Assembly (NCBI GenBank): GCA_947627345.1
Contig: CANQVS010000002.1
Location: 1-64,000, forward strand
DNA length: 64,000 nucleotides
From: an uncultured Clostridia bacterium
GTDB taxonomy: Bacteria > Bacillota > Clostridia > Oscillospirales > Acutalibacteraceae
Reading direction: 5' to 3'
Position numbers and translations under genes: made by a program. Shown here piece by piece: positions 1 to 9,097 of the stretch (position 1 is the first letter of the stretch; every line of letters begins with the position of its first letter). A model generated the notes under the pieces. That model was not told where the DNA came from. It was given only the letters and a program-made list of their open reading frames with translations, and made no database searches.

Positions 1-2345
1 CTCGCGCTTCCATGCCGGGTATGATGGATACAATCCTTAACCTCGGTCTTAACGAGGACGTTGTTGAAGTAATGGCTAAAAAGTCAGGCAACCCACGTTG
101 GGCTTGGGACTGCTACAGAAGATTTATTCAGATGTTCTCTGACGTTGTAATGGAAGTCGGTAAGAAATATTTTGAAGAGCTTATTGATAAGATGAAGGCT
201 GAAAAGGGCGTTACACAGGACGTTGAACTTTCTGCGGACGACCTTAAAGAGCTTGCTAATCAGTTTAAGGCTGAATATAAAGAGAAAATCGGAGCAGACT
301 TCCCGACTGACCCCAAGGAACAGCTCATAGAGGCTATCAAGGCTGTATTCCGTTCATGGGACAACCCCCGTGCAAACGTATATCGCCGTGATAACGATAT
401 TCCTTATTCATGGGGTACAGCTGTTAACGTACAGATGATGGCGTTCGGTAATATGGGCAATACATCGGGTACAGGCGTTGCATTTACACGTAACCCTGCT
501 ACAGGTGAAAAGAAGCTTATGGGTGAGTTCCTTATGAACGCTCAGGGTGAGGACGTTGTTGCAGGCGTTCGTACACCTCAGCCGATTGCACAGCTCAAGG
601 AAGTAATGCCCGAAGTTTACAATCAGTTTGTTGATATTTGTAATACACTTGAAAATCATTACAGAGATATGCAGGATATGGAGTTTACTATTGAAGATAA
701 AAAGCTCTATATGCTCCAGACCCGTAACGGTAAGAGAACAGCTAAGGCTGCTCTTAAAATTGCCTGCGACCTCGTTGACGAGGGTATGATTTCCGAGCAG
801 GAAGCGGTTGCAATGATTGACCCGCGTAACCTTGACTCGCTTCTCCACCCGCAGTTCGACGCTGACGCGCTTAAAAAGGCGGAGCCTGTCGCTAAGGCTT
901 TAGCCGCCGCTCCCGGCGCCGCTTGCGGTAAAATCGTGTTTACTGCCGATGACGCTAAAGAGTGGGCTGAAAGAGGCGAGAAGGTAGTTTTGGTTCGTCT
1001 TGAAACTTCTCCCGAGGATATCGAGGGTATGAAGGCTTCACAGGGTATCTTAACAGTCCGCGGAGGTATGACCTCTCACGCAGCGGTTGTTGCGCGCGGT
1101 ATGGGTACTTGTTGTGTATCGGGATGCTCCGCAATTGTTATGGACGAGGAAAACAAGAAATTCACACTCGCCGGAAAAGAGTATCACGAGGGTGACGTAA
1201 TCTCTTTCGACGGTACAACAGGTAACATCTACGACGGCGCTATTCCGACTGTTGACGCTACAATCGCAGGCGAGTTCGGACGTATTATGGACTGGGCTGA
1301 CAAGTACAGAGTTCTCAAGGTTAGAACTAACGCTGATACTCCTGCCGACGCTAAGAAAGCAAGAGAGCTCGGCGCGGAGGGCATCGGTCTTTGCCGTACA
1401 GAGCATATGTTCTTTGAGGGCGACAGAATTGACGCTTTCCGTGAAATGATTTGCTCTGATACAGTAGAGGAGAGAGAAGCGGCTCTCGCTAAGATTCTCC
1501 CCGTACAGCAGGGTGACTTTGAGGCGCTTTACGAGGCTTTAGAGGGTAACCCCGTTACAATTCGTTTCTTAGACCCGCCTCTCCACGAGTTTGTTCCTAC
1601 AACAGAGGAGGATATAGAGAAGTTAGCTAAGGCACAGGGCAAGACAGTTGAGCAGATTAAGGCTATCATCGACAGCCTCCACGAGTTTAACCCGATGATG
1701 GGACACCGTGGCTGTCGTCTTGCGGTAACATATCCTGAAATTGCAAAGATGCAGACATCTGCGGTAATCCGTGCCGCAATAAACGTAGCAAAGGCTCATC
1801 CTGATTGGACAGTAGAGCCCGAGATTATGATTCCGCTCGTAGGCGACATCAAAGAGCTTAAATATGTTAAGAAAGTAGTTGTTGAAACTGCTGACGCTGA
1901 AATTGCTGCCGCTGGCGCAAGCCTCAAATATGAGGTTGGTACAATGATTGAGATTCCGAGAGCTGCGCTTACAGCTGATGAAATCGCACAAGAGGCTGAA
2001 TTCTTCTGCTTCGGTACAAACGACCTCACCCAGATGACATTCGGCTTCAGCCGTGACGATGCAGGAAAATTCCTCGACGCTTACTACGACGCTAAGATTT
2101 TCGAGAACGACCCGTTCGCTAAGCTCGACCAGAGCGGTGTAGGACAGCTTATGGAAATGGCAATTACAAAGGGTAAGGCTACACGTCCCGAGCTTCACTG
2201 CGGTATCTGCGGTGAGCACGGTGGTGACCCTTCATCTGTAGAGTTCTGCCATAAGATTGGTCTTGATTATGTATCTTGCTCGCCGTTCAGAGTGCCAATC
2301 GCGCGTCTTGCTGCTGCGCAGGCTGCAATTGCTGACAATAAGTAA
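1..2345 (+). CDS. ppdK: Pyruvate, phosphate dikinase (5'-truncated by window edge)
   Basis: This enzyme interconverts pyruvate, ATP and phosphate with phosphoenolpyruvate, AMP and pyrophosphate in the cytosol; in anaerobes it usually runs glycolytically. The reading frame is open from base 3, and its first residues (RASMPGMMDTILNLGL) are internal to the family, so the start lies outside the window. About 781 codons remain of a usual ~875. The phospho-carrier histidine sits in GGMTSHAAVVARGMG (fragment residue ~359), and the C-terminal PEP-binding barrel has the catalytic cysteine motif HCGICGEHGGDP. A strong terminator follows directly, so the gene is the last or only gene of its transcript. 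Confidence 0.97.
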   Translation, partial: RASMPGMMDTILNLGLNEDVVEVMAKKSGNPRWAWDCYRRFIQMFSDVVMEVGKKYFEELIDKMKAEKGVTQDVELSADDLKELANQFKAEYKEKIGADFPTDPKEQLIEAIKAVFRSWDNPRANVYRRDNDIPYSWGTAVNVQMMAFGNMGNTSGTGVAFTRNPATGEKKLMGEFLMNAQGEDVVAGVRTPQPIAQLKEVMPEVYNQFVDICNTLENHYRDMQDMEFTIEDKKLYMLQTRNGKRTAKAALKIACDLVDEGMISEQEAVAMIDPRNLDSLLHPQFDADALKKAEPVAKALAAAPGAACGKIVFTADDAKEWAERGEKVVLVRLETSPEDIEGMKASQGILTVRGGMTSHAAVVARGMGTCCVSGCSAIVMDEENKKFTLAGKEYHEGDVISFDGTTGNIYDGAIPTVDATIAGEFGRIMDWADKYRVLKVRTNADTPADAKKARELGAEGIGLCRTEHMFFEGDRIDAFREMICSDTVEEREAALAKILPVQQGDFEALYEALEGNPVTIRFLDPPLHEFVPTTEEDIEKLAKAQGKTVEQIKAIIDSLHEFNPMMGHRGCRLAVTYPEIAKMQTSAVIRAAINVAKAHPDWTVEPEIMIPLVGDIKELKYVKKVVVETADAEIAAAGASLKYEVGTMIEIPRAALTADEIAQEAEFFCFGTNDLTQMTFGFSRDDAGKFLDAYYDAKIFENDPFAKLDQSGVGQLMEMAITKGKATRPELHCGICGEHGGDPSSVEFCHKIGLDYVSCSPFRVPIARLAAAQAAIADNK

Positions 2346-2370
2346 TCGTTCAGTCATATAAAGACTTACA

Positions 2371-2399
2371 AAGGCTCGGATTTTTCCGAGCCTTTTTTA
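2371..2399 (+). terminator. Terminator of ppdK
   Basis: A 9-bp stem (AAGGCTCGG/CCGAGCCTT) with a short loop is followed by a run of T. It ends 54 bp after the ppdK stop. Confidence 0.9.
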
Positions 2400-2467
2400 T
2401 ATCCACGTCAGGTATTGCTGTTCCTCTCTGATAATTCATATTCCAAACAGGTACGCCTCTGTTTTGT
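2397..2467 (-). repeat. Interspersed ~70-bp element, copy 1
   Basis: Read on the minus strand it shares blocks with two other places (10858-10930 plus strand; 38006-38074 minus strand): AGAGGC, then a G/T-rich stretch, then AGAGAGGAAC, GCAAT and CTGACGTGGATATA. It lies directly beyond the ppdK terminator, antisense to ppdK. The rest of 2468-2620 is very AT-rich and I see no gene in it. Function unknown. Confidence 0.6.
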
Positions 2468-2630
2468 TTGAAATAAAAAATTTTAACTTACAAAAATAAA
2501 AAAATTAAAAATTTTGTCCTAAATTCATCAAAAAAAGGATTGTAGTATATGAGATTGCAAAAAAGCGATTTTGTATACTACTTTTTTATTTTTTAGTAGG
2601 AAATAAGTATGATAAATTTATTGAAATATA

Positions 2631-2659
2631 TGAAACTTTTCAGCTTAATTTTGACACTA
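2631..2659 (+). promoter_or_regulatory. Candidate ECF-type promoter of the first LRR gene
   Basis: TGAAAC (2631), exactly 16 bp, then GACACTAA (2653). The same boxes at the same spacing precede the genes at 3828 and 46914. The layout resembles ECF promoters (TGAAAC -35 elements, about 16-bp spacers). A start near 2663 would give a ~38-nt leader with the GGAGG site at 2688. Inference; no transcript data. Confidence 0.5.
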
Positions 2660-2700
2660 ATATAGTGAAACTGAATTATTTTAAATCGGAGGTTTTTATT

Positions 2701-3669
2701 ATGAAAAAATTACTGTCAATTTTACTTGCAGGTACAATTCTTATATCTGCTGTTCCTATGATAAGCGTATCGGCGCAGACTGATTCTACGCAAACTAATG
2801 AAACCGTATCAACTCAACAGACGACAACGGAAAGTACGACCGCAGAAAAAAAGGAAAAAACTTATAAGGATTTTGCCTGCAAAGCAGATGGCAAAGCGGT
2901 AACAATTACCAAGTACAGTGGTAGCGCAAAGTCTGTTTCCATTCCCACAACTATCAATGGAAAGGCTGTAACTGTAATCGGTAAAGAAGCGTTTATGGGT
3001 AATAAAAAGCTGAAAAAGATTACTATCAGTAAAAATGTTACTACTATCGAAAGAGATGCTTTTACAAATTGTTCTAAACTCAACAAGGTGACATTTGGTG
3101 CGAGCGTAAAAAAGATTGGTGCTTATGCTTTTGCGAATTGTAATAAGCTGACAAGTGTAACGCTTCCGTCAAAGCTTACTAAGTTGAACGAGGGTGTGTT
3201 CTATAATACAGGTCTGATTACAATTAAGATAACAAAGAAAGTAAAATCGATTAATCCGATTGCGCTCGAAATTAATTCTTTGAAAAAAATAACCGTTGCA
3301 AAAGGTAATACAAATTTCTCCGCCAAGGCAGGCGTGCTCTACAATAAAAAGCAGACGAAACTCTTAATCTGCCCGAGAAAAATTACAAAAACCAGTCTTG
3401 TTATCCCTAAGACAGTAAAAACAATAGCTGATTCTGCATTTTCACAAAACAAAACATTAAAGAATGTTATTCTGCCTAAAAAGCTAAAGAAAATCGGTAT
3501 GAGTGCATTTGCAAACTGCAAGAAACTCAAGAGTATTACCGTCCCTAAGAGCGTATCTGATATTGGGAAAGAGGCATTTGTGAAACCTATGAAGCTAAGG
3601 GGTTACAAGAACTCTGTGGCTAAAAGATATGCGAAAGAATACGGCTTGAAATTTATAAAAATTGCTTAG
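2701..3669 (+). CDS. Secreted BspA-type leucine-rich repeat (LRR_5) protein
   Basis: A 322-aa exported protein. The start at 2701 is chosen because GGAGG lies 9 bp upstream and a clean signal peptide follows (MKKLLSILLAGTILISAVPM, cleavage near SVSA). After a Thr/Ser/Gln-rich linker come about eight LRR_5 units of the form aF..c.kLk.itip.sv..I, the class found in bacterial surface adhesins. It ends in the family's own tail (AKRYAKEYGLKFIKIA). No cell-wall sorting signal is visible. The gene and ~110 bp of upstream DNA are duplicated just downstream (3711-5186). Binding partner unknown; adhesion or substrate binding is inference. Confidence 0.9.
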   Translation: MKKLLSILLAGTILISAVPMISVSAQTDSTQTNETVSTQQTTTESTTAEKKEKTYKDFACKADGKAVTITKYSGSAKSVSIPTTINGKAVTVIGKEAFMGNKKLKKITISKNVTTIERDAFTNCSKLNKVTFGASVKKIGAYAFANCNKLTSVTLPSKLTKLNEGVFYNTGLITIKITKKVKSINPIALEINSLKKITVAKGNTNFSAKAGVLYNKKQTKLLICPRKITKTSLVIPKTVKTIADSAFSQNKTLKNVILPKKLKKIGMSAFANCKKLKSITVPKSVSDIGKEAFVKPMKLRGYKNSVAKRYAKEYGLKFIKIA

Positions 3670-3756
3670 TAATTATTTGATGAGATAGTTTTTCTATAGT
3701 TTTATTTCCTTTTATTTTTTAGGAGGAAATAAGTATGATAAATTTATTGAAATATA

Positions 3757-3785
3757 TGAAACTTTTTAGCTTAATTTTGACACTA
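3757..3785 (+). promoter_or_regulatory. Candidate ECF-type promoter of the second LRR gene
   Basis: TGAAAC (3757), 16 bp, GACACTAA (3779): the duplicated copy of the site at 2631. It lies 43 bp before the start codon at 3828. Confidence 0.5.
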
Positions 3786-3827
3786 ATATTGTGAAGACTG
3801 AATTATTTTAAATCGGAGGTTTTAATT

Positions 3828-5186
3828 ATGAAAAAATTACTGTCAATTTTACTCGCAGGTACAATGCTTATATCTGCTGTTCCTATGATAAGCGTATCGG
3901 CACAGACTGATTCTACGCAAACTTATGAAAGCGTATCAACACAACAGGCGTCAACGGAAAGTACAACTGTAGCTACGGAAATTACAGAGCCGACTGCCGA
4001 AACTACCGTTCCAGATACAGAGTCTGATAAACCCATAGCTAAAGAAAAAAAGGAAAAGACATATAAAAAATTTACTTATTCTGTACAGGGAAAGGCTGTT
4101 ACAATAAAAAAGTACAACGGCAGTGCGAAATCCGTTAAAATTCCATCGGAAATAGAGGGTAAAAAGGTTCGCGTAATCGGCAAGAAATCATTTTATAAAA
4201 ATAAAACACTCAAAAAGGTCACAATTCCCGACAGTGTTTATGAAATAAGAGCTTATACTTTTTATAATTGCGTAAAACTAAATAAAGTTTCTATAGGAAA
4301 AAACGTTGATAAAATTGGAGAAAGTGCTTTTAATGGCTGTAAAAGCTTGAAGAAGTTTAAAATACCGTCTCAAGTAACTAAACTTAATTACGATGTATTT
4401 GCACGCACGGGAATTAAGTCTCTCCATATTGGTAAGAATATCAAAAACATTTTACCCTCAAGCTTTTATAATATGACGAATAAACCTTTGGAGAAAATCA
4501 CCGTATCCAAAAAGAATAAGCATTATTCTTCCGAAAATGGAGTCTTATATAATAAGAAAAAAACAAGGCTGATTTTATGTCCGCCAAGCTTAAACAGGAA
4601 GAGTCTTACACTTCCCTCTTCCGTAAGGATAATAGGCGACGACGCATTTGAGTTTAATAAGAATTTAAGGACTGTAAAACTTCCGAACAAATTAAAGTTA
4701 ATTTATCCGGGTGCATTTTGTGATTGCAAGAACCTGAATGAAATAACAATCCCCAAAAGTGTTTATGAGATTTACGAGTACGCTTTTTCCGGTTGTTCAA
4801 AACTTACTAAAGTTACAATTTTGAACAAAGATGCTAATATTGAAGAGTTTGCCTTTGAAAATTCCGGTTTTAAAAGCGTTGAGGTAGCTCATAGTATTTC
4901 AGAAGGCTTTTGGGGTTGTAAGAAACTAAAGAAAATAACTATACTTCCCAATGTAACAGACATAGCCCCAAAACAGTTTTTTAACTGTCCAAAGCTAAAG
5001 ACCGTTACAATTCCTCCGACAGTAAAAAGAATATGGAATAAGGCTTTCGGTTACAGATACAAAAGAATTAACGGGATTTGGAAGATTGTAAAAGTAAAAG
5101 GATTTACTATAAAAGGAAAGAAAAATTCCCCCGCTCATAAGTACGCTAAGAAAAATAATTTCAAATTCGTAGTGCTAAAGAAGTAG
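3828..5186 (+). CDS. Secreted BspA-type LRR_5 protein, longer paralogue
   Basis: A 452-aa paralogue of the preceding gene. The signal peptide (MKKLLSILLAGTMLISAVPM) and first ~45 codons are nearly identical, and the upstream DNA is also duplicated (TCGGAGG ribosome site 8-10 bp before ATG). It has a Thr/Glu-rich linker (about residues 26-75), then roughly a dozen LRR_5 units, and the tail AHKYAKKNNFKFVVLKK. The sequences match best at the 5' end and diverge through the repeats, which fits an old tandem duplication with repeat gain or loss. Likely surface exposed; ligand unknown. Confidence 0.9.
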   Translation: MKKLLSILLAGTMLISAVPMISVSAQTDSTQTYESVSTQQASTESTTVATEITEPTAETTVPDTESDKPIAKEKKEKTYKKFTYSVQGKAVTIKKYNGSAKSVKIPSEIEGKKVRVIGKKSFYKNKTLKKVTIPDSVYEIRAYTFYNCVKLNKVSIGKNVDKIGESAFNGCKSLKKFKIPSQVTKLNYDVFARTGIKSLHIGKNIKNILPSSFYNMTNKPLEKITVSKKNKHYSSENGVLYNKKKTRLILCPPSLNRKSLTLPSSVRIIGDDAFEFNKNLRTVKLPNKLKLIYPGAFCDCKNLNEITIPKSVYEIYEYAFSGCSKLTKVTILNKDANIEEFAFENSGFKSVEVAHSISEGFWGCKKLKKITILPNVTDIAPKQFFNCPKLKTVTIPPTVKRIWNKAFGYRYKRINGIWKIVKVKGFTIKGKKNSPAHKYAKKNNFKFVVLKK

Positions 5187-5297
5187 TAACTATTGCCATT
5201 GATATAATTAACTGTATAATAAATGTTATAAAAGATAAATTTTTTATTATTTAAACTGTGTAAAAATTACATTGCGATTTGGATGTTTTATTTATGA

Positions 5298-6044
5298 ATT
5301 AGTTGCGAAAAACTCGATAATTTAACTATCCCGGGTTCTATTAAGGTTATACCAACGATGGCATTTTACGGATGCAAATTAAAACATATTAATATTGAAC
5401 AGGGTGTAGAATACCTGTATAAGCAATCTTTTAGTAATTGCGAATTTACTGACATCAATTTGCCGTCATCTGTAAAAGGTGTATACGGTTCTTTTAGCGG
5501 AAGCGAATTAAAAAATATTGTTGTCCCCCAAAAAGTGGTTAAAATTCCTAAGGGTACATACTCTTTTTGCGATAACCTTACGAACATTGAAATTCCTAAC
5601 CAAATTACAGATGTTGGGGAAGAGTCGTTTTCATACTGCGATAATTTAGAAACTATAATATTTCCAAAAAATTTAAAAAAATTAGAAAGGGGAGTATGTT
5701 GCAAAGATAAAAAACTTAGAAATATTAAAGTTTTTGAGGGTGTATTGTCAATTGAAGACTACGCTTTTGAATTTTGTGAAAGTATAACAAATTTTAATAT
5801 TCCAAGTACAGTTAAAACTATAGGAGACTCAGCATTTTTTGCTTGTAAAAAACTTAATAGTATTACAATACCCCAAAATTTAAAGTCAATCGGCAATCAT
5901 GCTTTTGGTTTTATAAGATATTATGAAGAAATGAACAAAGGTCACTACGAAAAGAAGAAGGGGTTCACTATAAAGGGTTATAAAGGTACAGCCGCCAGCA
6001 AGTATGCTAAAAAGTATGGCTTTAAGTTTGTTGCGCTGAATTAA
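5298..6044 (+). pseudogene. 5'-truncated LRR_5 gene remnant
   Basis: LRR_5 coding sequence is readable from base 5298 (frame reads SCEKLDNLTIPGSIKVIP), straight after an in-frame TGA at 5295 and without start codon, ribosome site or signal peptide. The first ATG (5358) falls inside a repeat unit. About six repeats follow and the family tail ASKYAKKYGFKFVALN is intact. The neighbours all begin with a signal peptide, so this is best read as a copy that lost its 5' half. A short cytoplasmic protein starting at 5358 cannot be excluded. 5187-5297 is AT-rich with no gene. Confidence 0.7.
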
Positions 6045-6115
6045 AAAGAAAGATGGGGGACTGAAAAACAACTGAATACAAATTAAACGTTATTGTATGG
6101 TAAAGAGGGAGTATT

Positions 6116-6840
6116 ATGAAAAATTTTTCATTAATAATATTTTGTTTTCTAATAATATTATTTTTTTCTGTTTTATCACTTTTTGAAAATTCGATTACAG
6201 AATCTAAAACTAATACGGTCAATAAAACTGTTGAATCCTATTTGCAGAAAGAGGCTGTAATAAATAATAAAAAAGTTCCTTATTACGGATTTAATGACCC
6301 AATAGAGTATTATTATGATGATGAGGAAAAAATCTTAGAACTTGAAAATAGAGAAAAAAGTTTTTCATATAACGGAGAAAACGAAAATGTCACTTATAGG
6401 GATTATAACAATGGAATAGAAATTGTGTATGACGGTTATTATGAATCAATAATTAATGTTCCGACAAGCATAAAGGGTAAGCCAACTATAAAATTGGGCG
6501 GATTTATGGAAGACCCTGAACCGATTGCAAATGATATGGGCAAGACTTATTATACATTTGTAAACTGTTTTTATATGTCATATGCTAAAGAAATACATAT
6601 CCCTTCTACTGTAAAAGAAATAGTAAAAGGAACCTTTAATATTGAAACATTGGAAAAAATAGTAGTCGATAAGAACAACCCTTATTATTCTTCAAAGAAC
6701 GGTATTCTCTATAACAAAGACGGGACTGTAAAATTATGCGTTCCAAAAAGTCATCATAGTAAAATTAAATCAGAAAATTAAGTTAAGACCATATAAAATA
6801 CGCCAAGAAAAACGGCTTTAAATTTGTTGCGCTTAATTAA
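6116..6840 (+). pseudogene. Decayed LRR_5-like membrane or secreted protein gene
   Basis: The open frame 6116-6781 (221 aa, ribosome site GAGGGAG) begins with a hydrophobic segment (KNFSLIIFCFLIILFFSVL), continues through an acidic region and one or two LRR_5 units, then stops at 6781. Just beyond, at 6790-6837 in another frame, the usual C-terminal tail of this family is readable (HIKYAKKNGFKFVALN) followed by TAA. This suggests an internal deletion with frameshift removed the later repeats. The N-terminal part may still be made. It is the last member of a four-gene tandem LRR cluster. Confidence 0.65.
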
Positions 6841-6889
6841 TAATAGTTTTAATTAAAATACGGAAATACATTATTGTAAATCGTACATT

Positions 6890-6922
6890 TAAAAGACCGC
6901 AAAGTGATTTGCGGTCTTTTTC
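6890..6922. terminator. Bidirectional terminator
   Basis: A 12-bp stem (AAAGACCGCAAA/TTTGCGGTCTTT) has A-runs on one side and T-runs on the other. It lies between the convergent LRR cluster and the DUF3021 gene. Confidence 0.85.
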
Positions 6923-6924
6923 TA

Positions 6925-7344
6925 CTATTTTGCAAGGTTTCTGTTCATTTTTTTAATTTTCTTTCTTGTTGTTAAATAAATTATCAGCCAGATTAACGCA
7001 AAACCTAAGGCGAATATTGACGTGAATATAATTATAACCTCAAGGCTGTTTACAATCCAACCGTTAAAAAGATAGATAAGTATATAATCGAGATATAAAA
7101 CAGCAAAATGTATTAAAGCGGCGGGTGCAGTTTGAAGCCGTTCGATATTGTATACAAAATTTATTCCGCCCGCGATAAAGGCAAGAATTGCAGAAGTTAT
7201 TATTCCCTTAACCACTTCAATTGTACTTAACACATCGACAATACCGTTAGCATATAAAACAGCATAAATTATCGCTAAAATAATTGGGCCTCCGACTGAC
7301 GCTATGATTCCTCTATGCAGAAAGTCTAAAATATAATTTTTCAT
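6925..7344 (-). CDS. DUF3021-type membrane protein, partner of the LytTR regulator
   Basis: A 139-aa protein with four predicted membrane helices and a basic C-terminus (TTRKKIKKMNRNLAK). Size, topology and position one base after a LytTR regulator gene fit the DUF3021 family. In streptococcal LytTR regulatory systems (HdrRM, BrsRM) the membrane partner restrains the DNA-binding protein; the same role here is inference. Its ribosome site (AAGGAG) lies inside the end of the upstream gene, so the two are probably translationally coupled. Confidence 0.8.
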   Translation of the reverse strand: MKNYILDFLHRGIIASVGGPIILAIIYAVLYANGIVDVLSTIEVVKGIITSAILAFIAGGINFVYNIERLQTAPAALIHFAVLYLDYILIYLFNGWIVNSLEVIIIFTSIFALGFALIWLIIYLTTRKKIKKMNRNLAK

Positions 7345-7345
7345 T

Positions 7346-7783
7346 TTATTTCAACTCCTTTTTAATTTGCGCGAAACATCTTCTTGATACATAATCCGTA
7401 TATCCGCTTTTAAATATTACATTTACTGAGCCGGAAAATGCCGCCGAAAACTTTTTGATGCTGTTTCTGTTTGCGACAGACGACTTGTTAATTTTAATGA
7501 ATGACGACGGTAAAAGCTTTTCTATCTCATAAAGCCTTTTCTTGAGCCTAAAGCTTTCTCCGTTTTTGTCAATCGCAAATGTTTTTGAATCTATAACGGT
7601 AACACATTCAATATCCGAAAATTTTAAGACGGCTATATCGTCCTCCGTGTATGCCGTCAGGGTGTCGGAGCCGTTATATTTCATTACCATTTCCTCCAGT
7701 CTGTCCGCAAATTCACAATATTTGTGCAATACCGCGCTCACGCTTTCCTCTGATTTTGAGTTAACCTGTAAATTAAATTTCAA
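7346..7783 (-). CDS. LytTR-domain transcriptional regulator
   Basis: A 145-aa DNA-binding protein with a short N-terminal segment and a C-terminal LytTR domain (about residues 45-145; FSDIECVTVIDSKTFAI, FIKINKSSVANRNSIKKF, VSRRCF). There is no receiver domain, so it is not a classical response regulator. TTG at 7783 is preferred because AAAGGAGG lies 8 bp upstream; the earlier GTG at 7792 overlaps that site. It pairs with the DUF3021 gene. A tandem LytTR-like box sits over its own promoter (7845-7875), suggesting autoregulation. Confidence 0.88.
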   Translation of the reverse strand: MKFNLQVNSKSEESVSAVLHKYCEFADRLEEMVMKYNGSDTLTAYTEDDIAVLKFSDIECVTVIDSKTFAIDKNGESFRLKKRLYEIEKLLPSSFIKINKSSVANRNSIKKFSAAFSGSVNVIFKSGYTDYVSRRCFAQIKKELK

Positions 7784-7838
7784 GTAACTCACCTCCTTTG
7801 ACTGTCATTATATCACCTGAAAATAAAAAATGTTGTAA

Positions 7839-7875
7839 ATTATACTTATCGGTATTTTTTTAAAGCTAAACGGTA
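7839..7875 (-). promoter_or_regulatory. Tandem LytTR boxes and -10 element of the LytTR operon
   Basis: On the minus strand TACCGTTTAG (7875-7866) and TACCGATAAG (7854-7845) are direct repeats starting 21 bp apart, two helical turns, followed at once by TATAAT (7844-7839). A weaker third ACCGTT core is at 7894-7889, again 20 bp away. AgrA-type LytTR sites are 9-bp direct repeats ([TA][AC][CA]GTT..) with 12-13-bp spacers, which this resembles. No good -35 is seen, as expected for an activated promoter. Confidence 0.6.
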
Positions 7876-7884
7876 TTTTCAAAT

Positions 7885-7940
7885 AAAAAACGGTCAGCGG
7901 ACAAATGTAAAAGTAATCATTACCGCATAACCGTTTTATA
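7885..7940 (-). terminator. Possible terminator of cysE
   Basis: On the minus strand AAAACGGT..GCGG and CCGC..ACCGTTTTTT can pair across a ~22-base loop and end in T6. The loop is long, and part of the stem doubles as a LytTR-like core, so this is tentative. Confidence 0.4.
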
Positions 7941-8052
7941 ATTAAGTAAATTTTTTAAAATTAATTCTCTAAAAGAATATAAATTAACCGCAAGCTTTTT
8001 TTAAATATTAATTAAATTAATTAAAAATAATATTTCCGCACCAATTTAATTT

Positions 8053-8961
8053 TCAGATTGAAAAATCCCAAAAATCCTGCTCATATTTTTTATCAACGCT
8101 GTATTCAAGCTGTGGATTTCTAATATTAACCTTCATTCCCTCCGGAATGGATTGTATAATAAATGCGTTACCGCCGACAACTACATTGTTTCCGATAACC
8201 GTTTCTCCGCCTAAAATGCTTGTGTTTGAATAAATCGTTACATTGTCTCCGATAGTGGGGTGGCGTTTAACTCCTTTAAGCTGTTGCCCCTTGCGTGTTG
8301 ACAGACCGCCGAGCGTTACGCCCTGATATATTTTTACATTGTTTCCGATGACAGTAGTTTCACCGATAACAATACCCGTGCCGTGGTCAATAAAAAAGTA
8401 TTTTCCTATTGTAGCACCCGGGTGAATGTCAATACCTGTAAGGTTGTGGGCATATTCGGAAATAATTCTCGGTATCATTGGAACTTTTAAAAGCCAAAGC
8501 TCGTGCGCAATTCTGTAAACGCTTATGGCAAATACCCCCGGATAGCAGAAAATAATCTCCTCCGTGCTGTAAGCCGCGGGGTCGCCGTCGTACGCGGCTT
8601 TAATATCCGTGTATAGATATTCGCGTATAACGGGAATCCTCTTAATGAATTTATCTACAATTTCCTTTGCTTTATCTTTGTTATTTTTTTTATCGGAGTT
8701 TGCGTTGTTTAAAGCGCGCTCGATTTGTTTCCTTAAAGTATATTCGATGTACTCCAACTTTTCGCCGATAAAATATCTCACATAATCTTTTTTTACTTTT
8801 TTGTTGTCAAAATATCCCGGGAAGAGAAGTTTTCTAAGCTCCTTAACAAGCAGGATAAGCGTATCTCTGCTGACTATATGGTCCTCGTCAATTCGGCTTG
8901 TGAGGTCATATTTGTTGTAGCTTTCCAGTATCATATCGACTTTCTTATCTGTAGCTTCCAT
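8053..8961 (-). CDS. cysE: Serine O-acetyltransferase
   Basis: Transfers acetyl from acetyl-CoA to L-serine, giving O-acetylserine, the first step of cysteine synthesis. 302 aa. The N-terminal helical SATase domain (about 1-150) is followed by a left-handed beta-helix of hexapeptide repeats with the active-site region [21 protein letters not shown] and the loop [11 protein letters not shown] at 8961 has GGAGATG upstream and is preferred to ATG at 8976. It is transcribed alone from a good promoter; no cysK is in the window. The length fits the Clostridia/EpsC-like branch. Confidence 0.93.
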   Translation of the reverse strand: MEATDKKVDMILESYNKYDLTSRIDEDHIVSRDTLILLVKELRKLLFPGYFDNKKVKKDYVRYFIGEKLEYIEYTLRKQIERALNNANSDKKNNKDKAKEIVDKFIKRIPVIREYLYTDIKAAYDGDPAAYSTEEIIFCYPGVFAISVYRIAHELWLLKVPMIPRIISEYAHNLTGIDIHPGATIGKYFFIDHGTGIVIGETTVIGNNVKIYQGVTLGGLSTRKGQQLKGVKRHPTIGDNVTIYSNTSILGGETVIGNNVVVGGNAFIIQSIPEGMKVNIRNPQLEYSVDKKYEQDFWDFSI

Positions 8962-8990
8962 AAATATCATCTCCATAGTGATATGTTAAT

Positions 8991-9019
8991 ATTATACAGG
9001 ACTTTTTTTGATAACGCAA
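8991..9019 (-). promoter_or_regulatory. Promoter of cysE
   Basis: TTGCGT (9019-9014), 17 bp, TATAAT (8996-8991) on the minus strand, about 30 bp before the chosen start codon. Confidence 0.7.
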
Positions 9020-9061
9020 CAAAAATCTTTTGAACAGATAATTTAAAATTAATCGAAATGT

Positions 9062-9090
9062 TTGTAATACAAATAAAAATAATGTATAAT
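9062..9090 (+). promoter_or_regulatory. Promoter of the transglutaminase-like gene
   Basis: TTGTAA (9062), 17 bp, TATAAT (9085). The expected transcript start (~9097) falls on or next to the GTG start at 9098, leaving almost no leader. Confidence 0.65.
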
Positions 9091-9097
9091 AATTACG

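Noticed and set aside
2651-2659. TTGACA at 2651 and 3777 as an ordinary sigma-A -35 box.
   Set aside because: No -10 lies at 16-18 bp, and the start would fall on the ribosome site. At the third copy the sequence is CTGACA. The ECF-like reading explains all three.
2609-2665. An 18-19 codon leader peptide (MINLLKYMKLFSL...) with ribosome site before both LRR genes (also 3735-3794).
   Set aside because: The frame lies within the duplicated DNA and over the proposed promoter, so it is probably not transcribed. At the third, unrelated promoter copy only the promoter boxes are kept, not the frame.
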